From assembly GCF_029537395.1 (NCBI RefSeq), contig NZ_CP120677.1, positions 2,044,566-2,108,565 on the forward strand: DNA of 64,000 bases. Reading direction: 5' to 3'. A program made the translations under genes and the position numbers. Within the stretch, counting starts at the first letter, position 1, and each line of letters starts with the position of its first letter. A model generated the notes under the pieces. The model searched no databases. It worked only from the letters and a program-made list of their open reading frames with translations, and had not been told where the DNA came from. This stretch comes from Tissierella sp. Yu-01 (GTDB lineage: Bacteria > Bacillota > Clostridia > Tissierellales > Tissierellaceae). Shown piece after piece: positions 16,722-26,455 of the stretch.

Positions 16722-18275
16722 ATGAGCATATTAACTGTAACAAATCTTAGTCATAGTTATGGTGGCAGAGAAATTTTAAACAATGTTTCCTTTAGATTAC
16801 TTAAAGGTGAACATGTTGGCTTAATAGGAGCAAATGGTGAAGGTAAATCTTCATTTATGAATATAATCACAGGTAAATTAGAACCAGATGAAGGGCAAAT
16901 TGAATGGTCAAAAAGAGTAAGAGTTGGATACTTAGATCAACATGCAGTTCTAGAAAAAGGTATGACTATCCGTGAAGCTTTAAGAGGCGCATTTAAATAT
17001 TTATTTGAATTAGAACAAGAAATGCAAGATATGTATATGAAAATGGGTGAAGTATCTGAAGATGAATTGACTAATTTATTGGAGGAAGTTGGTACTATTC
17101 AAGATATTTTGGATCACAATGATTTCTATATTGTAGATGCTAAGATTGATGAGACAGCCAGAGGATTAGGGTTGGAAGAAATAGGACTTGATAGAGATGT
17201 TAACGACTTAAGTGGTGGCCAGAGAACTAAGGTATTACTTGCCAAATTGTTATTAGAAAAACCTGATATTCTAATGCTTGATGAGCCTACTAACTACTTA
17301 GATGAACAGCATATAGTATGGTTGCAGAGATATCTTCAGGAGTATGAAAATGCATTTATCTTAATTTCACACGATATTCCTTTCTTAAACAGTGTAGTTA
17401 ATTTAATATATCATGTCGAGGATAAGGAGCTTAATCGTTATGTTGGAGATTATGATAATTTCTTAAAGGTACATGAGGCTAAAAAGGCACAAATAGAAGC
17501 TGCATATAAAAGACAACAGCAGGAAATTGCAGAATTAGAAGACTTTGTTGCAAGAAACAAAGCTAGAGTTGCAACTAGAAATATGGCTATGTCCAGACAA
17601 AAGAAACTAGACAAAATGGAAGTAATAGAACTTACCCGTGAAAAGCCGAAGCCAGAATTTAATTTTTTAGAAGGTAGAGCATCCGGTAAGGTAATCTTTG
17701 AAACTAGGGACCTAGTTATTGGATATGATGAACCCCTATCAAAACCATTGAACTTAAGAATGGAACGAGGTCAAAGAATAGCTTTAGTAGGCGCTAATGG
17801 AATTGGTAAAACTACATTGCTAAAATCAATACTCGGATTAATAAAGCCATATTCAGGAGAAGTAGAACTTGGTGATAATCTTGAAATCGGTTATTTTGAA
17901 CAGGAATCTACAGAAAAAAACGAAAAAACCTGTATAGAAGAAATCTGGAGCGAGTTTCCTAGCTGGGTCCAATTTGAAATAAGAGCTGCTTTAGCTAAGT
18001 GTGGTTTGACAACCGATCATATAGAATCTAAGGTTATGGTTTTAAGCGGTGGTGAACAAGCAAAGGTTAGACTATGTAAGATATTAAATAGAGAAACAAA
18101 TGTCCTTCTTTTAGACGAACCTACTAACCACTTAGACGTAGATGCTAAAGAAGAATTAAAAAGAGCATTAAAGGAATATAAGGGTGGAATATTATTAATT
18201 TCCCATGAGCCTGATTTTTACAATGAAGTAGCTACTGAAGTTTGGAATTGTGAAAAGTGGTCTACTAAAATATAA
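16722..18275 (+). CDS. ABC-F family ATPase
   Basis: A 517-residue soluble protein with two ABC domains and no membrane part. Walker A motifs are GANGEGKSS (about 36-44) and GANGIGKTT; signatures are LSGGQRTK and LSGGEQAK; Walker B motifs end DEPTNYLD and DEPTNHLD. The linker between domains (about 255-315, charged helices around EAAYKRQQQEIAELEDF) is the P-site tRNA interaction motif region of the ABC-F group. Such proteins act on the ribosome, relieving stalling or giving antibiotic protection. The second Walker A and the YDEPLSKPLNL stretch do not let me name a subfamily. ATG 16722 follows GGAAGG. Confidence 0.88.
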   Translation: MSILTVTNLSHSYGGREILNNVSFRLLKGEHVGLIGANGEGKSSFMNIITGKLEPDEGQIEWSKRVRVGYLDQHAVLEKGMTIREALRGAFKYLFELEQEMQDMYMKMGEVSEDELTNLLEEVGTIQDILDHNDFYIVDAKIDETARGLGLEEIGLDRDVNDLSGGQRTKVLLAKLLLEKPDILMLDEPTNYLDEQHIVWLQRYLQEYENAFILISHDIPFLNSVVNLIYHVEDKELNRYVGDYDNFLKVHEAKKAQIEAAYKRQQQEIAELEDFVARNKARVATRNMAMSRQKKLDKMEVIELTREKPKPEFNFLEGRASGKVIFETRDLVIGYDEPLSKPLNLRMERGQRIALVGANGIGKTTLLKSILGLIKPYSGEVELGDNLEIGYFEQESTEKNEKTCIEEIWSEFPSWVQFEIRAALAKCGLTTDHIESKVMVLSGGEQAKVRLCKILNRETNVLLLDEPTNHLDVDAKEELKRALKEYKGGILLISHEPDFYNEVATEVWNCEKWSTKI

Positions 18276-18284
18276 TTGTTAGAA

Positions 18285-18328
18285 GGGATAGAACACTCGT
18301 CCCACGTTGGACGAGTGTCCCTATCCCT
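18285..18328. terminator. Long inverted repeat between ABC-F gene and msrB
   Basis: GGGATAG plus ACACTCGTCC pair with GGACGAGTGT plus CTATCCC, separated by a CACGTT loop; a short TTT follows. It serves as terminator for the two converging genes, but the unusually long GC-rich arms look like a small mobile palindrome. Confidence 0.65.
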
Positions 18329-18334
18329 TTGTCC

Positions 18335-18781
18335 CTAAAATAATTTTAAGTATTCTCCGTAGCCCTCTTTTTCCAAGTCTTCTTTCTTGATAAAGCGTAA
18401 AGATGCTCCGTTAATACAGTATCTTAATCCACCCTTATCCTTAGGTCCATCTGGAAATACATGACCTAAATGTGAATCACCATATTTACTTCTTACTTCT
18501 GTTCTAATCATTCCGTGTGTTAAATCCCTTTTTTCAACTATATTCTCATCTTCTATAGACTTAGTAAAGCTAGGCCAGCCGCAACCTGCATCAAATTTAT
18601 CTTTAGAAGAGAATAATGGTTCACCAGAAACAATATCTACATAAATCCCCTCTTCAAAATTTTCATTATATTCATGTGTAAAAGGTCTCTCAGTTGCATT
18701 TTCCTGAGTTACTTTATATTCAACAGGTGTTAATTTTTCTATTAAATCTTCTCTTGATGGCTTTTCATACTTTTTTTCCAT
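18335..18781 (-). CDS. msrB: Peptide-methionine (R)-S-oxide reductase
   Basis: This enzyme repairs the R isomer of methionine sulfoxide in proteins. The 148-residue protein has CGWPSF (67-72), the [10 protein letters not shown] segment and catalytic Cys122 in [11 protein letters not shown]. The two CxxC zinc pairs of many MsrB proteins are absent, as in the zinc-free subgroup. Translation starts at ATG 18781 after GGGAGGG. It is monocistronic here; no msrA is nearby. Confidence 0.93.
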   Translation of the reverse strand: MEKKYEKPSREDLIEKLTPVEYKVTQENATERPFTHEYNENFEEGIYVDIVSGEPLFSSKDKFDAGCGWPSFTKSIEDENIVEKRDLTHGMIRTEVRSKYGDSHLGHVFPDGPKDKGGLRYCINGASLRFIKKEDLEKEGYGEYLKLF

Positions 18782-18933
18782 ACTGTTCCCTCCCATAAAT
18801 ATTGTTACCCAATTTCTAATAAAACTTCCAATGGATATACTAATTAAAACTAATTGTTCTGGATAAGTTTTCTATATATTGTGATATTATATTAGTATAT
18901 AGAAACAATTAAATGTTGGAAGGTGGAGATATT

Positions 18934-20703
18934 ATGAGATGGAGCTTAGATGAGCTATATACCTCATTTAAATCTAATAAATATATTCAGGATTTAGGAA
19001 AATATGAAAAACTTATAGAGGAATTTAACGTATGGGCAAATTCAAGATTAAATGATTATAAAGATATTGGGGTTAAAATAGAAGAATATATAAATTATTC
19101 TAAATCCCTATCTACTCTTAGTGCAAAATTAGGTACTTTTGCCTCTCTTACTTCAAGTGTAGATGCAAATAATGAGGTTGCTCTAGCATATTTGAACAAA
19201 CTTTCTATGATGGGTTCTAATTTGACTAAACCAAATGTTAAATTCCAAAATTATTTAAAGAATATAGATAATCTAGATGAAATTATCAAAACATCAGAAC
19301 TTCTAAAGGAACATGACTTCTATCTTAATCAAATTAAGATATTTGCTAAATATCTGCTAAGTGAAAAGGAAGAAGTATTGATATCAAAGCTTAGGAATAC
19401 TGGTTCCACTGCATGGACTAATCTACAAAATAAAATCACTTCTAACTTAATGGTAGATATAAAACTTAATGATCAGGAAAAGAAACTACCTCTTCCAGCA
19501 GTAAGAAATCTTGCCTATAGTACTGATACTGATATTAGGAAAACAGCCTATGAAGCTGAACTTTTGGCCTACAAAAAGATTGAGGAATCTTCAGCAGCTG
19601 CCCTAAATGGTATAAAAGGAGAAGTATTGACTATAACAGAACTAAGAGGATACAGTTCACCTTTAGAAGAAGTCTTAATTCAATCTAGAATGAATAATGG
19701 AACTTTAGATTCAATGTTTACTGCAATAAAGGAGTATTTACCTATATTCCATAAGTATTATAGAAGAAAAGCTGAACTTTTAGGTCATAAGAATGGTCTT
19801 CCTTTCTATGATATGTTTGCACCTATGGGTAAAGTCAGTAGAACCTTTACCTATGAAGAAGCTATGAAATATATAGTTGAGAACTTTAGAACTTTTAGTG
19901 ATAAACTAGCTGATTATGCTGAAAATGCATATGAAAGAAACTGGCTGGATGTTGAACCAAGGGAAGGTAAAATAGGTGGAGCCTTTTGCTCAAATATTCA
20001 TCCCATTAAGGAAAGTAGAGTATTGGCTAACTTCGATGGTAGTTTCTCAAATGTGATTACATTAGCTCATGAATTAGGCCATGGTTATCATGGTTTAAAT
20101 TTAAAAGATGCTTCAATTTTAAATAGTAGATACCCTATGCCTATTGCTGAAACCGCTTCTATATTCTGTGAAACTATAGTGACAAATGCCGCATTAAGAG
20201 AAGCATCAGATGACGAAGCTATAGGCATATTAGAGACATCCATCTCAGATGCTGGTCAAGTAATAGTCGATATATACAGTAGATTCTTATTTGAAACAGA
20301 AGTATTTGAAAGAAGAAAGGATCATCCATTATCGGTTAATGAGTTTAAGGAAATAATGGTTGAAGCTCAAAAGAAGTCATATGGTCATGGCCTTGATCAT
20401 GATGTTCTTCATCCTTATATGTGGATAAACAAGACTCACTATTATTCAGCAGGCCGTAATTTTTACAACTTCCCATATGCATTTGGATTGTTGTTCTCTA
20501 AAGGATTGTATGCTGAATATTTAACAAAGGGCAACAACTTTGTGAAAGAATATGACGAATTATTAGAAGCTACAGGTAAAAACAATATTGAAGATGTAGC
20601 TTTAAGAATGAATATAGATATTCAAAGTCCGGAATTCTTTAGAGCCTCACTACAACTGATAGAGAATGATATAGAGAAATTCATAAAGATTACATCTAAA
20701 TAA
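18934..20703 (+). CDS. M3-family oligoendopeptidase (PepF type)
   Basis: A cytosolic zinc metallopeptidase of 589 residues that trims short peptides. It shows the N-terminal helical domain of oligoendopeptidase F and the zinc site HELGHGYHGLN (about residue 379), with the downstream Glu in ETASIFCETIV. The C-terminal HPYMWINKTHYYSAGRNFYN segment is characteristic of the family. I use ATG 18934 behind GGAAGGTGGAG; the upstream ATG at 18913 overlaps that site. It is flanked by its own terminator. Confidence 0.92.
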   Translation: MRWSLDELYTSFKSNKYIQDLGKYEKLIEEFNVWANSRLNDYKDIGVKIEEYINYSKSLSTLSAKLGTFASLTSSVDANNEVALAYLNKLSMMGSNLTKPNVKFQNYLKNIDNLDEIIKTSELLKEHDFYLNQIKIFAKYLLSEKEEVLISKLRNTGSTAWTNLQNKITSNLMVDIKLNDQEKKLPLPAVRNLAYSTDTDIRKTAYEAELLAYKKIEESSAAALNGIKGEVLTITELRGYSSPLEEVLIQSRMNNGTLDSMFTAIKEYLPIFHKYYRRKAELLGHKNGLPFYDMFAPMGKVSRTFTYEEAMKYIVENFRTFSDKLADYAENAYERNWLDVEPREGKIGGAFCSNIHPIKESRVLANFDGSFSNVITLAHELGHGYHGLNLKDASILNSRYPMPIAETASIFCETIVTNAALREASDDEAIGILETSISDAGQVIVDIYSRFLFETEVFERRKDHPLSVNEFKEIMVEAQKKSYGHGLDHDVLHPYMWINKTHYYSAGRNFYNFPYAFGLLFSKGLYAEYLTKGNNFVKEYDELLEATGKNNIEDVALRMNIDIQSPEFFRASLQLIENDIEKFIKITSK

Positions 20704-20716
20704 AATATATCATCAC

Positions 20717-20759
20717 AAAAAGTTACCTTGGTTTTAGGATAAAATCAAGGTAACTTTTT
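20717..20759 (+). terminator. Terminator of the oligoendopeptidase gene
   Basis: AAAAAGTTACCTTG pairs with CAAGGTAACTTTTT over a 15-base loop. Confidence 0.9.
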
Positions 20760-20919
20760 GTCATTATTTTGATGGACTTATTGTCATAAATTAGTTGAAT
20801 TTTTTAAACTAATTTAACAATATTTTTATTGACATTACCCTGATTTTTAATTATAATTATCTTACAACTTGTTATAGAGTTGCAAGTTGTTACTTATGAT
20901 TGATGAAAGGAGGACATAT

Positions 20920-21669
20920 ATGATTTTAAATAAGGGTAATTTGTTAAAGAAAAAGAATGATGTAATGGAATTAGAGGAGTACTCTATAAAACTATTGACC
21001 AAGGATAGATTGAGCGAGGTAGTCGAGCTAGAACACAAGGTTTATGAAGATTTAGCCAATAAAGATATCTTATATGTTGACTCCTATGACGATATGTATC
21101 AAGAATTAGTAAACGGTGGTAAAATATTAGGTGTTCTAAATAGTAAGGATAGATTAATTGCATATAGATATATCTCAGTTCCAGGCAGTAGAGACCATAA
21201 TATGGGATTGGACGTTGGATTACCACATGAACAATTAAAGAAGGTAATTCATCTTGAAACAACTGTTGTTGATCCAATTTATAGAGGAAATGGCTTGCAG
21301 GACTTAACTCTTCAAATTGCGTCAAAAATGGTAAGAAAAGAAGGTTATAGACATTTATTATGTACAGTTTCACCTTATAATTTCTATAGTCTATATAATG
21401 TAATGAAAAATGGATTAAAAATTAAATCCCTGAAGAAAAAATATGCTAACCCTGAAGATGAAAATGATGGAACATGGAGATTTGTTCTTCATAGTGATTT
21501 AGAAAGAACATTTAAAAATCCAATTGATACGGTAATATCTAAATGGGCAAATTTAGAGCTACAAAAGACCTTAATAGATGATGGATACATTGGATATGAA
21601 CTTTCTAAGGAAACAAAACAACTAAATTATATGAAATTCGAAGATGATACAAATGAAATATCCGCTTAG
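20920..21669 (+). CDS. GNAT-family N-acetyltransferase
   Basis: A 249-residue protein with a GNAT core: the acetyl-CoA region is LETTVVDPIYRGNGLQDLTL (about 125-145), followed by the helix-forming ASKMVRKEGYRHLLCTVSP. The motif RGNGLQ replaces the usual R/QxxGxG/A. A long C-terminal extension of about 70 residues is unlike small GNAT enzymes. The start is ATG 20920 after AAAGGAGG. The substrate is unknown and neighbours give no hint. Confidence 0.75.
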   Translation: MILNKGNLLKKKNDVMELEEYSIKLLTKDRLSEVVELEHKVYEDLANKDILYVDSYDDMYQELVNGGKILGVLNSKDRLIAYRYISVPGSRDHNMGLDVGLPHEQLKKVIHLETTVVDPIYRGNGLQDLTLQIASKMVRKEGYRHLLCTVSPYNFYSLYNVMKNGLKIKSLKKKYANPEDENDGTWRFVLHSDLERTFKNPIDTVISKWANLELQKTLIDDGYIGYELSKETKQLNYMKFEDDTNEISA

Positions 21670-21687
21670 AGGACCTAAGCGGATTTT
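21660..21687 (+). terminator. Terminator overlapping the acetyltransferase stop
   Basis: ATCCGCTTAG (containing the TAG stop) pairs with CTAAGCGGAT, followed by TTTT. It also faces the end of the converging malic enzyme gene. Confidence 0.8.
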
Positions 21688-21712
21688 CCAATTTACAAAT
21701 ATTTTTATATTT

Positions 21713-22885
21713 CTAAACTCTCGCAACTCCAGTTTCTCTTGCTGCCTTTTCTACTGCTTTTGCTACATTTACTGCAACATCTTTATTTAATGCACTCGGA
21801 ATAATATACTCTTCACCTAGTTCATCTGCTTTAACCATATTTGCAATTGCATATGCTGCAGCTATGTTCATATCATAGTTTATTTCACTGGCTCTAGCAT
21901 CTAATGCACCTCTAAAAACACCAGGGAAAGCTAATAAATTGTTAATTTGATTTGGAAAATCTGATCTTCCTGTTCCTATAACCCTTGCTCCAGCCTTTTT
22001 AGCTTCATCAGGGAATATTTCAGGTACAGGATTAGCCATGGCCAGTACTATGGAATCTCCATTCATTTTACCAACCATTTCTTCAGTTAATACATTTCCT
22101 TTTGATACTCCAACGAATATATCTGCTCCAACTATTGCGTCTTCAAGGGTTCCTTGTATATTTTCTAAATTTGATATTTCAGCTAATTCATTCTTAAACC
22201 AGTTGTTACTAGGATTTCCACGATAGATAATACCCTTACTGTCGCATACTATAATATTGCTTATATTTATAGCTCTTAACATCTTAAGTATCGCACCACC
22301 TGCTGCTCCACTTCCGTTTATTACAACTTTAACATCTTCTACCTTCTTATTTACAACTCTTAAGGCATTAATTATCGCTGCAGTTACAACAATTGCAGTC
22401 CCATGCTGGTCATCATGAAATACAGGTATGTCTAATACTTCTTTTAGTCTGTTTTCAATTTCTATACATCTTGGTGCTGATATGTCTTCAAGATTTATCC
22501 CGCCAAATGTAGGTGCTATGTTTATTATGGTTTTTACTATTTCATCTGTATCTTGAGTGTCCAGAATTATTGGTACAGCATCCACATTTCCAAATTCTTT
22601 GAATAGTATTGCTTTACCTTCCATTACTGGCATACCGGCAATACCCCCTATATTTCCGAGACCTAATACTGCTGAACCGTCTGTGATAACTCCAATCAAA
22701 TTACCTTTTGATGTATATCTGTAGGCATTTGTTTTATCTTTATGAATTTCTTTACATGGCTCTGCTACTCCTGGTGTATAGGCAGTTGATAAGTCATCTT
22801 TATCCTCTATCTTTATCTTTGATATAACCTCAATTTTGCCTTTATTCTTTTCATGCATTTCTAAACTTAATTTTGAATAATCCAT
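21713..22885 (-). CDS. NAD-dependent malic enzyme
   Basis: This enzyme oxidatively decarboxylates malate to pyruvate. The 390-residue short prokaryotic form carries [12 protein letters not shown], the Lys-containing [17 protein letters not shown], metal-site acidic residues in [14 protein letters not shown] and FHDDQHGTA, and a Rossmann segment [17 protein letters not shown]. It lies 16 bp downstream of aspA in one operon, so aspartate could go to fumarate, malate (a fumarase is needed elsewhere) and pyruvate, yielding NADH. The short bacterial form has no phosphotransacetylase domain. Confidence 0.93.
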   Translation of the reverse strand: MDYSKLSLEMHEKNKGKIEVISKIKIEDKDDLSTAYTPGVAEPCKEIHKDKTNAYRYTSKGNLIGVITDGSAVLGLGNIGGIAGMPVMEGKAILFKEFGNVDAVPIILDTQDTDEIVKTIINIAPTFGGINLEDISAPRCIEIENRLKEVLDIPVFHDDQHGTAIVVTAAIINALRVVNKKVEDVKVVINGSGAAGGAILKMLRAINISNIIVCDSKGIIYRGNPSNNWFKNELAEISNLENIQGTLEDAIVGADIFVGVSKGNVLTEEMVGKMNGDSIVLAMANPVPEIFPDEAKKAGARVIGTGRSDFPNQINNLLAFPGVFRGALDARASEINYDMNIAAAYAIANMVKADELGEEYIIPSALNKDVAVNVAKAVEKAARETGVARV

Positions 22886-22901
22886 CTAATCCCCTCCAAT
22901 A

Positions 22902-24338
22902 TTAAATTACTTTTTTGATTAATTCCTCGGCTGATATTCCTGGAGTTGTCATCGCAGAAGGATCCAATATTTTTTCTATTAATTCTTCATTTAGGACATT
23001 CTTTTCTAGTAATAATTCCTTTATAGGTTGTCCTGTTACTATGGATTCCTTTGCTATATCTGCAGCTAATGTATAGCCTATATGCGGACAAAGTGCTGTA
23101 ATTATGCCTACGCTATTATCTACCATCTCTTTCATTCTCTTCTTGTTTGCAACTATTCCTGTTATGCAGTGATCAATAAATGTATTTACTGCACCGGTTA
23201 AGGTTCTGATTGATTCAAACAAGTTATAGAAGATAACAGGTTCAAATGCATTAAGCTCCAATTGTCCTGCTTCTGCAGCCATGGTTATTGTCATATCGTT
23301 TCCTATAATATTGAAAGCTACCTGTGATACAACCTCTGGTATTACAGGATTTATCTTTCCTGGCATTATAGAAGAACCGTTTTGTCTAGGTGGCAATTTA
23401 ATTTCTCCAAAACCACACCTTGGTCCTGAAGACATAAGCCTTAAGTCATTTGACATCTTTGATAATGATACTGCACATGTCTTTATAATTGAAGATACAT
23501 ATACAAATCCATCTAAGTTCTGTGTGCCATCAATTAAATCTTCAGTTTGCCTTAAGTCTAATCCAGTTACCTTAGAAAGATTAGGTACTACTTTGTCTAC
23601 ATAATCCACATCAGCATTTAATCCTGTACCAATAGCTGTTGCACCAAGATTAACTTCAGACATTGCCTCTATTGCTTTATCAAATCTTGCTATATCTCTT
23701 TTAATTGCGCTGTTATACGCATTAAATTCTTGACCAAGTCTTATTGGAATAGCATCTTGCATTTGTGTTCTTCCCATTTTAACACAATCATCAAACTCCA
23801 TCGACTTCTCATCCAAAGCCTCTGATAAACGAATAAGGCTTTTCTTAGCTTCCATAAGCAGTCTTATCGTTGCTATTTTACCTGACGTAGGGAATACATC
23901 ATTTGTAGATTGTCCGTAATTTACATGGTCATTTGGATGAACTATACTATAATCCCCTAGCTCTCCACCAAGAATTTCTATCGCCCTATTTGCAATGACT
24001 TCATTTGCACTCATATTATGTGTAGTACCCGCTCCACCTTGAATTGGATCAGCTATAAATTGATCATGATATTCTCCATTTATTATATTATCACAAGCTT
24101 GTACAATTGCATTTTTTATTTTATCACTTATTAAGCCAACTTCATAATTAGTAATAACACAAGCCTTCTTAATCTCTGCAATTGATTTGATTATTTCCGA
24201 CTCCATCTTCCTCCCTGTAATTGGAAAGTTTTCATATGCTCTCATACTATGAACACCATAGTATGCATCCTTAGGTACTTTACTTTCTCCAACGGAATCC
24301 TTTTCAATTCTATACTCTATGTTAGTATCTCTAGTCAT
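22902..24338 (-). CDS. aspA: Aspartate ammonia-lyase
   Basis: This enzyme removes ammonia from aspartate to give fumarate. The 478-residue protein belongs to the fumarase/aspartase superfamily. The signature GSSIMPGKINPVIPEVVSQV, together with GRTQMQDAIPIRLGQEF, marks aspartase rather than fumarase, which has VNPTQCEA at that place. The catalytic Ser loop is in GSSIMPGK and the C-terminal domain is complete. ATG 24338 follows GGAGGGG. It is the first gene of an operon with malic enzyme and is probably under carbon control (site at 24388). Confidence 0.92.
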   Translation of the reverse strand: MTRDTNIEYRIEKDSVGESKVPKDAYYGVHSMRAYENFPITGRKMESEIIKSIAEIKKACVITNYEVGLISDKIKNAIVQACDNIINGEYHDQFIADPIQGGAGTTHNMSANEVIANRAIEILGGELGDYSIVHPNDHVNYGQSTNDVFPTSGKIATIRLLMEAKKSLIRLSEALDEKSMEFDDCVKMGRTQMQDAIPIRLGQEFNAYNSAIKRDIARFDKAIEAMSEVNLGATAIGTGLNADVDYVDKVVPNLSKVTGLDLRQTEDLIDGTQNLDGFVYVSSIIKTCAVSLSKMSNDLRLMSSGPRCGFGEIKLPPRQNGSSIMPGKINPVIPEVVSQVAFNIIGNDMTITMAAEAGQLELNAFEPVIFYNLFESIRTLTGAVNTFIDHCITGIVANKKRMKEMVDNSVGIITALCPHIGYTLAADIAKESIVTGQPIKELLLEKNVLNEELIEKILDPSAMTTPGISAEELIKKVI

Positions 24339-24373
24339 TTTTTACCCCTCCTATTTTTTACTTAAATATTTAT

Positions 24374-24402
24374 ATAATATCTATAAATGGTAACGTTCCC
24401 AA
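24374..24402 (-). promoter_or_regulatory. aspA promoter with cre-like site
   Basis: TTGGGA (24397-24402) and TATTAT (24374-24379) are 17 bp apart. TGGTAACGTTCCCA at 24388-24401 matches the cre core (TG, CG, T, CA) but misses three of the specified positions, so CcpA control is only suggested. Confidence 0.45.
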
Positions 24403-24523
24403 TTATTAGATATCACATGTTCATTTTAAATATTCAATCGAGGATAGTTTATTGTTACTGTATTGTCAATCAATTATATTGTAACATCATTATTTATTAA
24501 AGTAAACCGTATAATGGAAATCA

Positions 24524-24549
24524 AAAACGCCTACATGTATAGGCGTTTT
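24524..24549 (-). terminator. Terminator of the LCP gene
   Basis: AAAACGCCTA pairs with TAGGCGTTTT 8 bp past the stop. Confidence 0.85.
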
Positions 24550-24557
24550 ACAATATT

Positions 24558-25463
24558 TTAATATAGTTCATTAACTAAAGCTTTAGTTTGTTCTTCATTA
24601 TGTATAAAATATGAAATTGATCCAATGTATGTTCCTGCTCCAGGCAATGTTTCAGTTCTTATATTTTCAGTATCAAGGTTTTTAGCAAACTTTACTCCAT
24701 TTAGAATGGTTTCCAACGGAAGGTTTGTTTCCACATTTTTAAAATATGTAATAACTATTGATGGAAGCTTCTTAATTAAGTCATCTGAATTTAGTGTCTG
24801 TTTAATCAATTCCCTCATGAAATACTGTTGTGCCTGAATCCTTCCTACATCTCCTTCCTTATATCCTACAGTTTTTGAATTGTTATGTCTCCAACGTAAG
24901 AAATCATGTGCCATCTTACCGTCTAAAACCTGTAATCCTTTTTTAATGTATATATTTAAAGGAGGATTTGCTGTTGGATCTTTATATTCCATTAAGAATG
25001 GAACTTCTATCTCAACTCCACCTATTATATCTACTAAATCCATAACTACCTGATAATCAACCTTTACATAATGGTCAATATCAACACCTAAGAGTTCACT
25101 TACAGTGGACATAGCCAGCTTCATGCCACCTACTGAATTAGCAGCATTAATTTTATCTATCTTCTTATCATCTACCTTTGTATCCCTTGGAATAGATAAT
25201 AAACTAATATCTCCATTATCAAAATTAACATTTACCAACATCATTGTATCTGTTAATTTAAATTCAGCCTCTCCACAAAGTAAAAATAATACTTCATTAT
25301 CTTCTTTTGATGTATCTAAATCTTCATCTGTTGCTACTGGCATCTCATTATCAGGTTCTTCTACGACTGAATCATTAATAAACAAAGAATCAAAGAAAAT
25401 CATATAAATTACAAAAAAAATCACTAGTGTGGCAGTAAATGAGATAAAGAATTTCTTTTTCAC
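24558..25463 (-). CDS. LytR-CpsA-Psr (LCP) family cell-wall ligase
   Basis: A 301-residue membrane-anchored enzyme of the family that transfers teichoic acid or other glycopolymers from lipid carriers to peptidoglycan. An N-terminal membrane helix (about 5-27) is followed by the LCP domain with DTMMLVNVNFDNGDISLLSI, PRDTKV, DYQVVMDLVDIIGGVEIEV and the RWRHNNSKTVGYKEGDVGR segment that binds the polyprenyl phosphate. I place the start at GTG 25463. A promoter (25495-25523) lies inside what would be a longer N-terminus, so the longer form starting at 25523 cannot be made from it. It is monocistronic. Confidence 0.88.
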   Translation of the reverse strand: MKKKFFISFTATLVIFFVIYMIFFDSLFINDSVVEEPDNEMPVATDEDLDTSKEDNEVLFLLCGEAEFKLTDTMMLVNVNFDNGDISLLSIPRDTKVDDKKIDKINAANSVGGMKLAMSTVSELLGVDIDHYVKVDYQVVMDLVDIIGGVEIEVPFLMEYKDPTANPPLNIYIKKGLQVLDGKMAHDFLRWRHNNSKTVGYKEGDVGRIQAQQYFMRELIKQTLNSDDLIKKLPSIVITYFKNVETNLPLETILNGVKFAKNLDTENIRTETLPGAGTYIGSISYFIHNEEQTKALVNELY

Positions 25464-25494
25464 CAAATCACCATCTTTTTCCATTAATAGCTTA

Positions 25495-25523
25495 ATAATA
25501 CCATTCTCAAATACTTGAGTCAA
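25495..25523 (-). promoter_or_regulatory. Promoter of the LCP gene
   Basis: TTGACT (25518-25523), a 17-bp spacer with TGG before the -10, and TATTAT (25495-25500). It decides the GTG start at 25463. Confidence 0.7.
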
Positions 25524-25527
25524 TATA

Positions 25528-25554
25528 AAAGTAGTGGTCTCCCACTACTTTAAA
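25528..25554 (-). terminator. Terminator of the molybdenum-cofactor operon
   Basis: AAAGTAGTGG and CCACTACTTT pair over a short loop and include the TAG stop of moaC-MOSC; TTTT follows on the minus strand. Confidence 0.85.
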
Positions 25555-26453
25555 ATTTCTATACTATCTCCCTCTTTAATTACGCCACCTTTTAATACCT
25601 TAGTAAAAATTCCTTCTTTAGGCATAACACATTTACCTACAGTTTTAGATATTGCACATCCACTATGACATTCCTTACCTATCTGCGTTACCTCATGCAA
25701 TGTTTCTCCAATAGCCAATTTAGTACCTATTGGAAGTTCATATAGTATAATTCCTTCCGTAGTTATATTCTCAGCGAAGTCTCCAAACTTTAAGTTTTCT
25801 ACACCCATTTCCCTCATCTTATTAAAGCTCTCTACGCCAAGTAAGCTAACCTGTCTATGCCAGTTTCCACTATGGGCATCATCTTCTAATCCATAGTTTT
25901 CTATAAAATTTCCTTCCTTAATTGGTTCCTTTACTACACCTTTTTTCTCTGAAATATTGATTGATAGAACCTTTCCTACCTTTTTACCTCTCACATAATC
26001 ACCTGACTTTCCACCAGTTTTCCTGACCAGTTTAATATCCTCTATGATCATATCCTTATCAACTGCCTTACACATGTCATAAATAGTAAGACAGGCTATA
26101 GAAGCAGCCGTAAGGGCCTCCATCTCAACTCCGGTTTTACCTGTTGTTTTAACTTCAGCTTCTAAATCTATATAGTCCTCCTGTATATTGAATCTTATAT
26201 TTGCACCTGTTAAAAATATATTATGACACATTGGTATAATATCGCTTGTTTTTTTAGCACCCATTATACCTGCCACCTGAGAAACAGATAAGACATCGCC
26301 TTTTTTCATATGACCTTGTTTTATCATCTCTATGGTTTCTGGCTTAATTCTTATTCTACCTGTAGCTATAGCGCATCTCTTGGTATTGTCCTTATCTCCT
26401 ACTTCTACCATATGTGCCCTGCCTTCTTCATTGAAATGTGTGAATTCTCCCAT
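25545..26453 (-). CDS. moaC: MoaC-MOSC fusion: cyclic pyranopterin monophosphate synthase with MOSC domain
   Basis: A 302-residue two-domain protein. Residues 1-157 are MoaC, which makes cPMP together with MoaA; it has HMVEVGDKDNTKR, the active-site MCHNIFLTGANI and the GVEMEALTAAS segment. Residues about 160-302 are a MOSC domain, with GNWHRQVSLLGVESFNKM, GDFAENITTEGI and the sulfur-carrying Cys in IGKECHSGCAISKTVGKCVM. Stand-alone MOSC proteins hand sulfur to the cofactor or use it. The fusion links early and late steps of synthesis. It lies 2 bp after moaA and closes the operon. The call of both domains is firm; the MOSC role is inferred. Confidence 0.92.
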   Translation of the reverse strand: MGEFTHFNEEGRAHMVEVGDKDNTKRCAIATGRIRIKPETIEMIKQGHMKKGDVLSVSQVAGIMGAKKTSDIIPMCHNIFLTGANIRFNIQEDYIDLEAEVKTTGKTGVEMEALTAASIACLTIYDMCKAVDKDMIIEDIKLVRKTGGKSGDYVRGKKVGKVLSINISEKKGVVKEPIKEGNFIENYGLEDDAHSGNWHRQVSLLGVESFNKMREMGVENLKFGDFAENITTEGIILYELPIGTKLAIGETLHEVTQIGKECHSGCAISKTVGKCVMPKEGIFTKVLKGGVIKEGDSIEILK

Positions 26454-26455
26454 GT

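Noticed and set aside
25464..25523. N-terminal extension of the LCP protein
   Set aside because: A consensus promoter with its -10 lies inside it, so the shorter GTG start is more likely.
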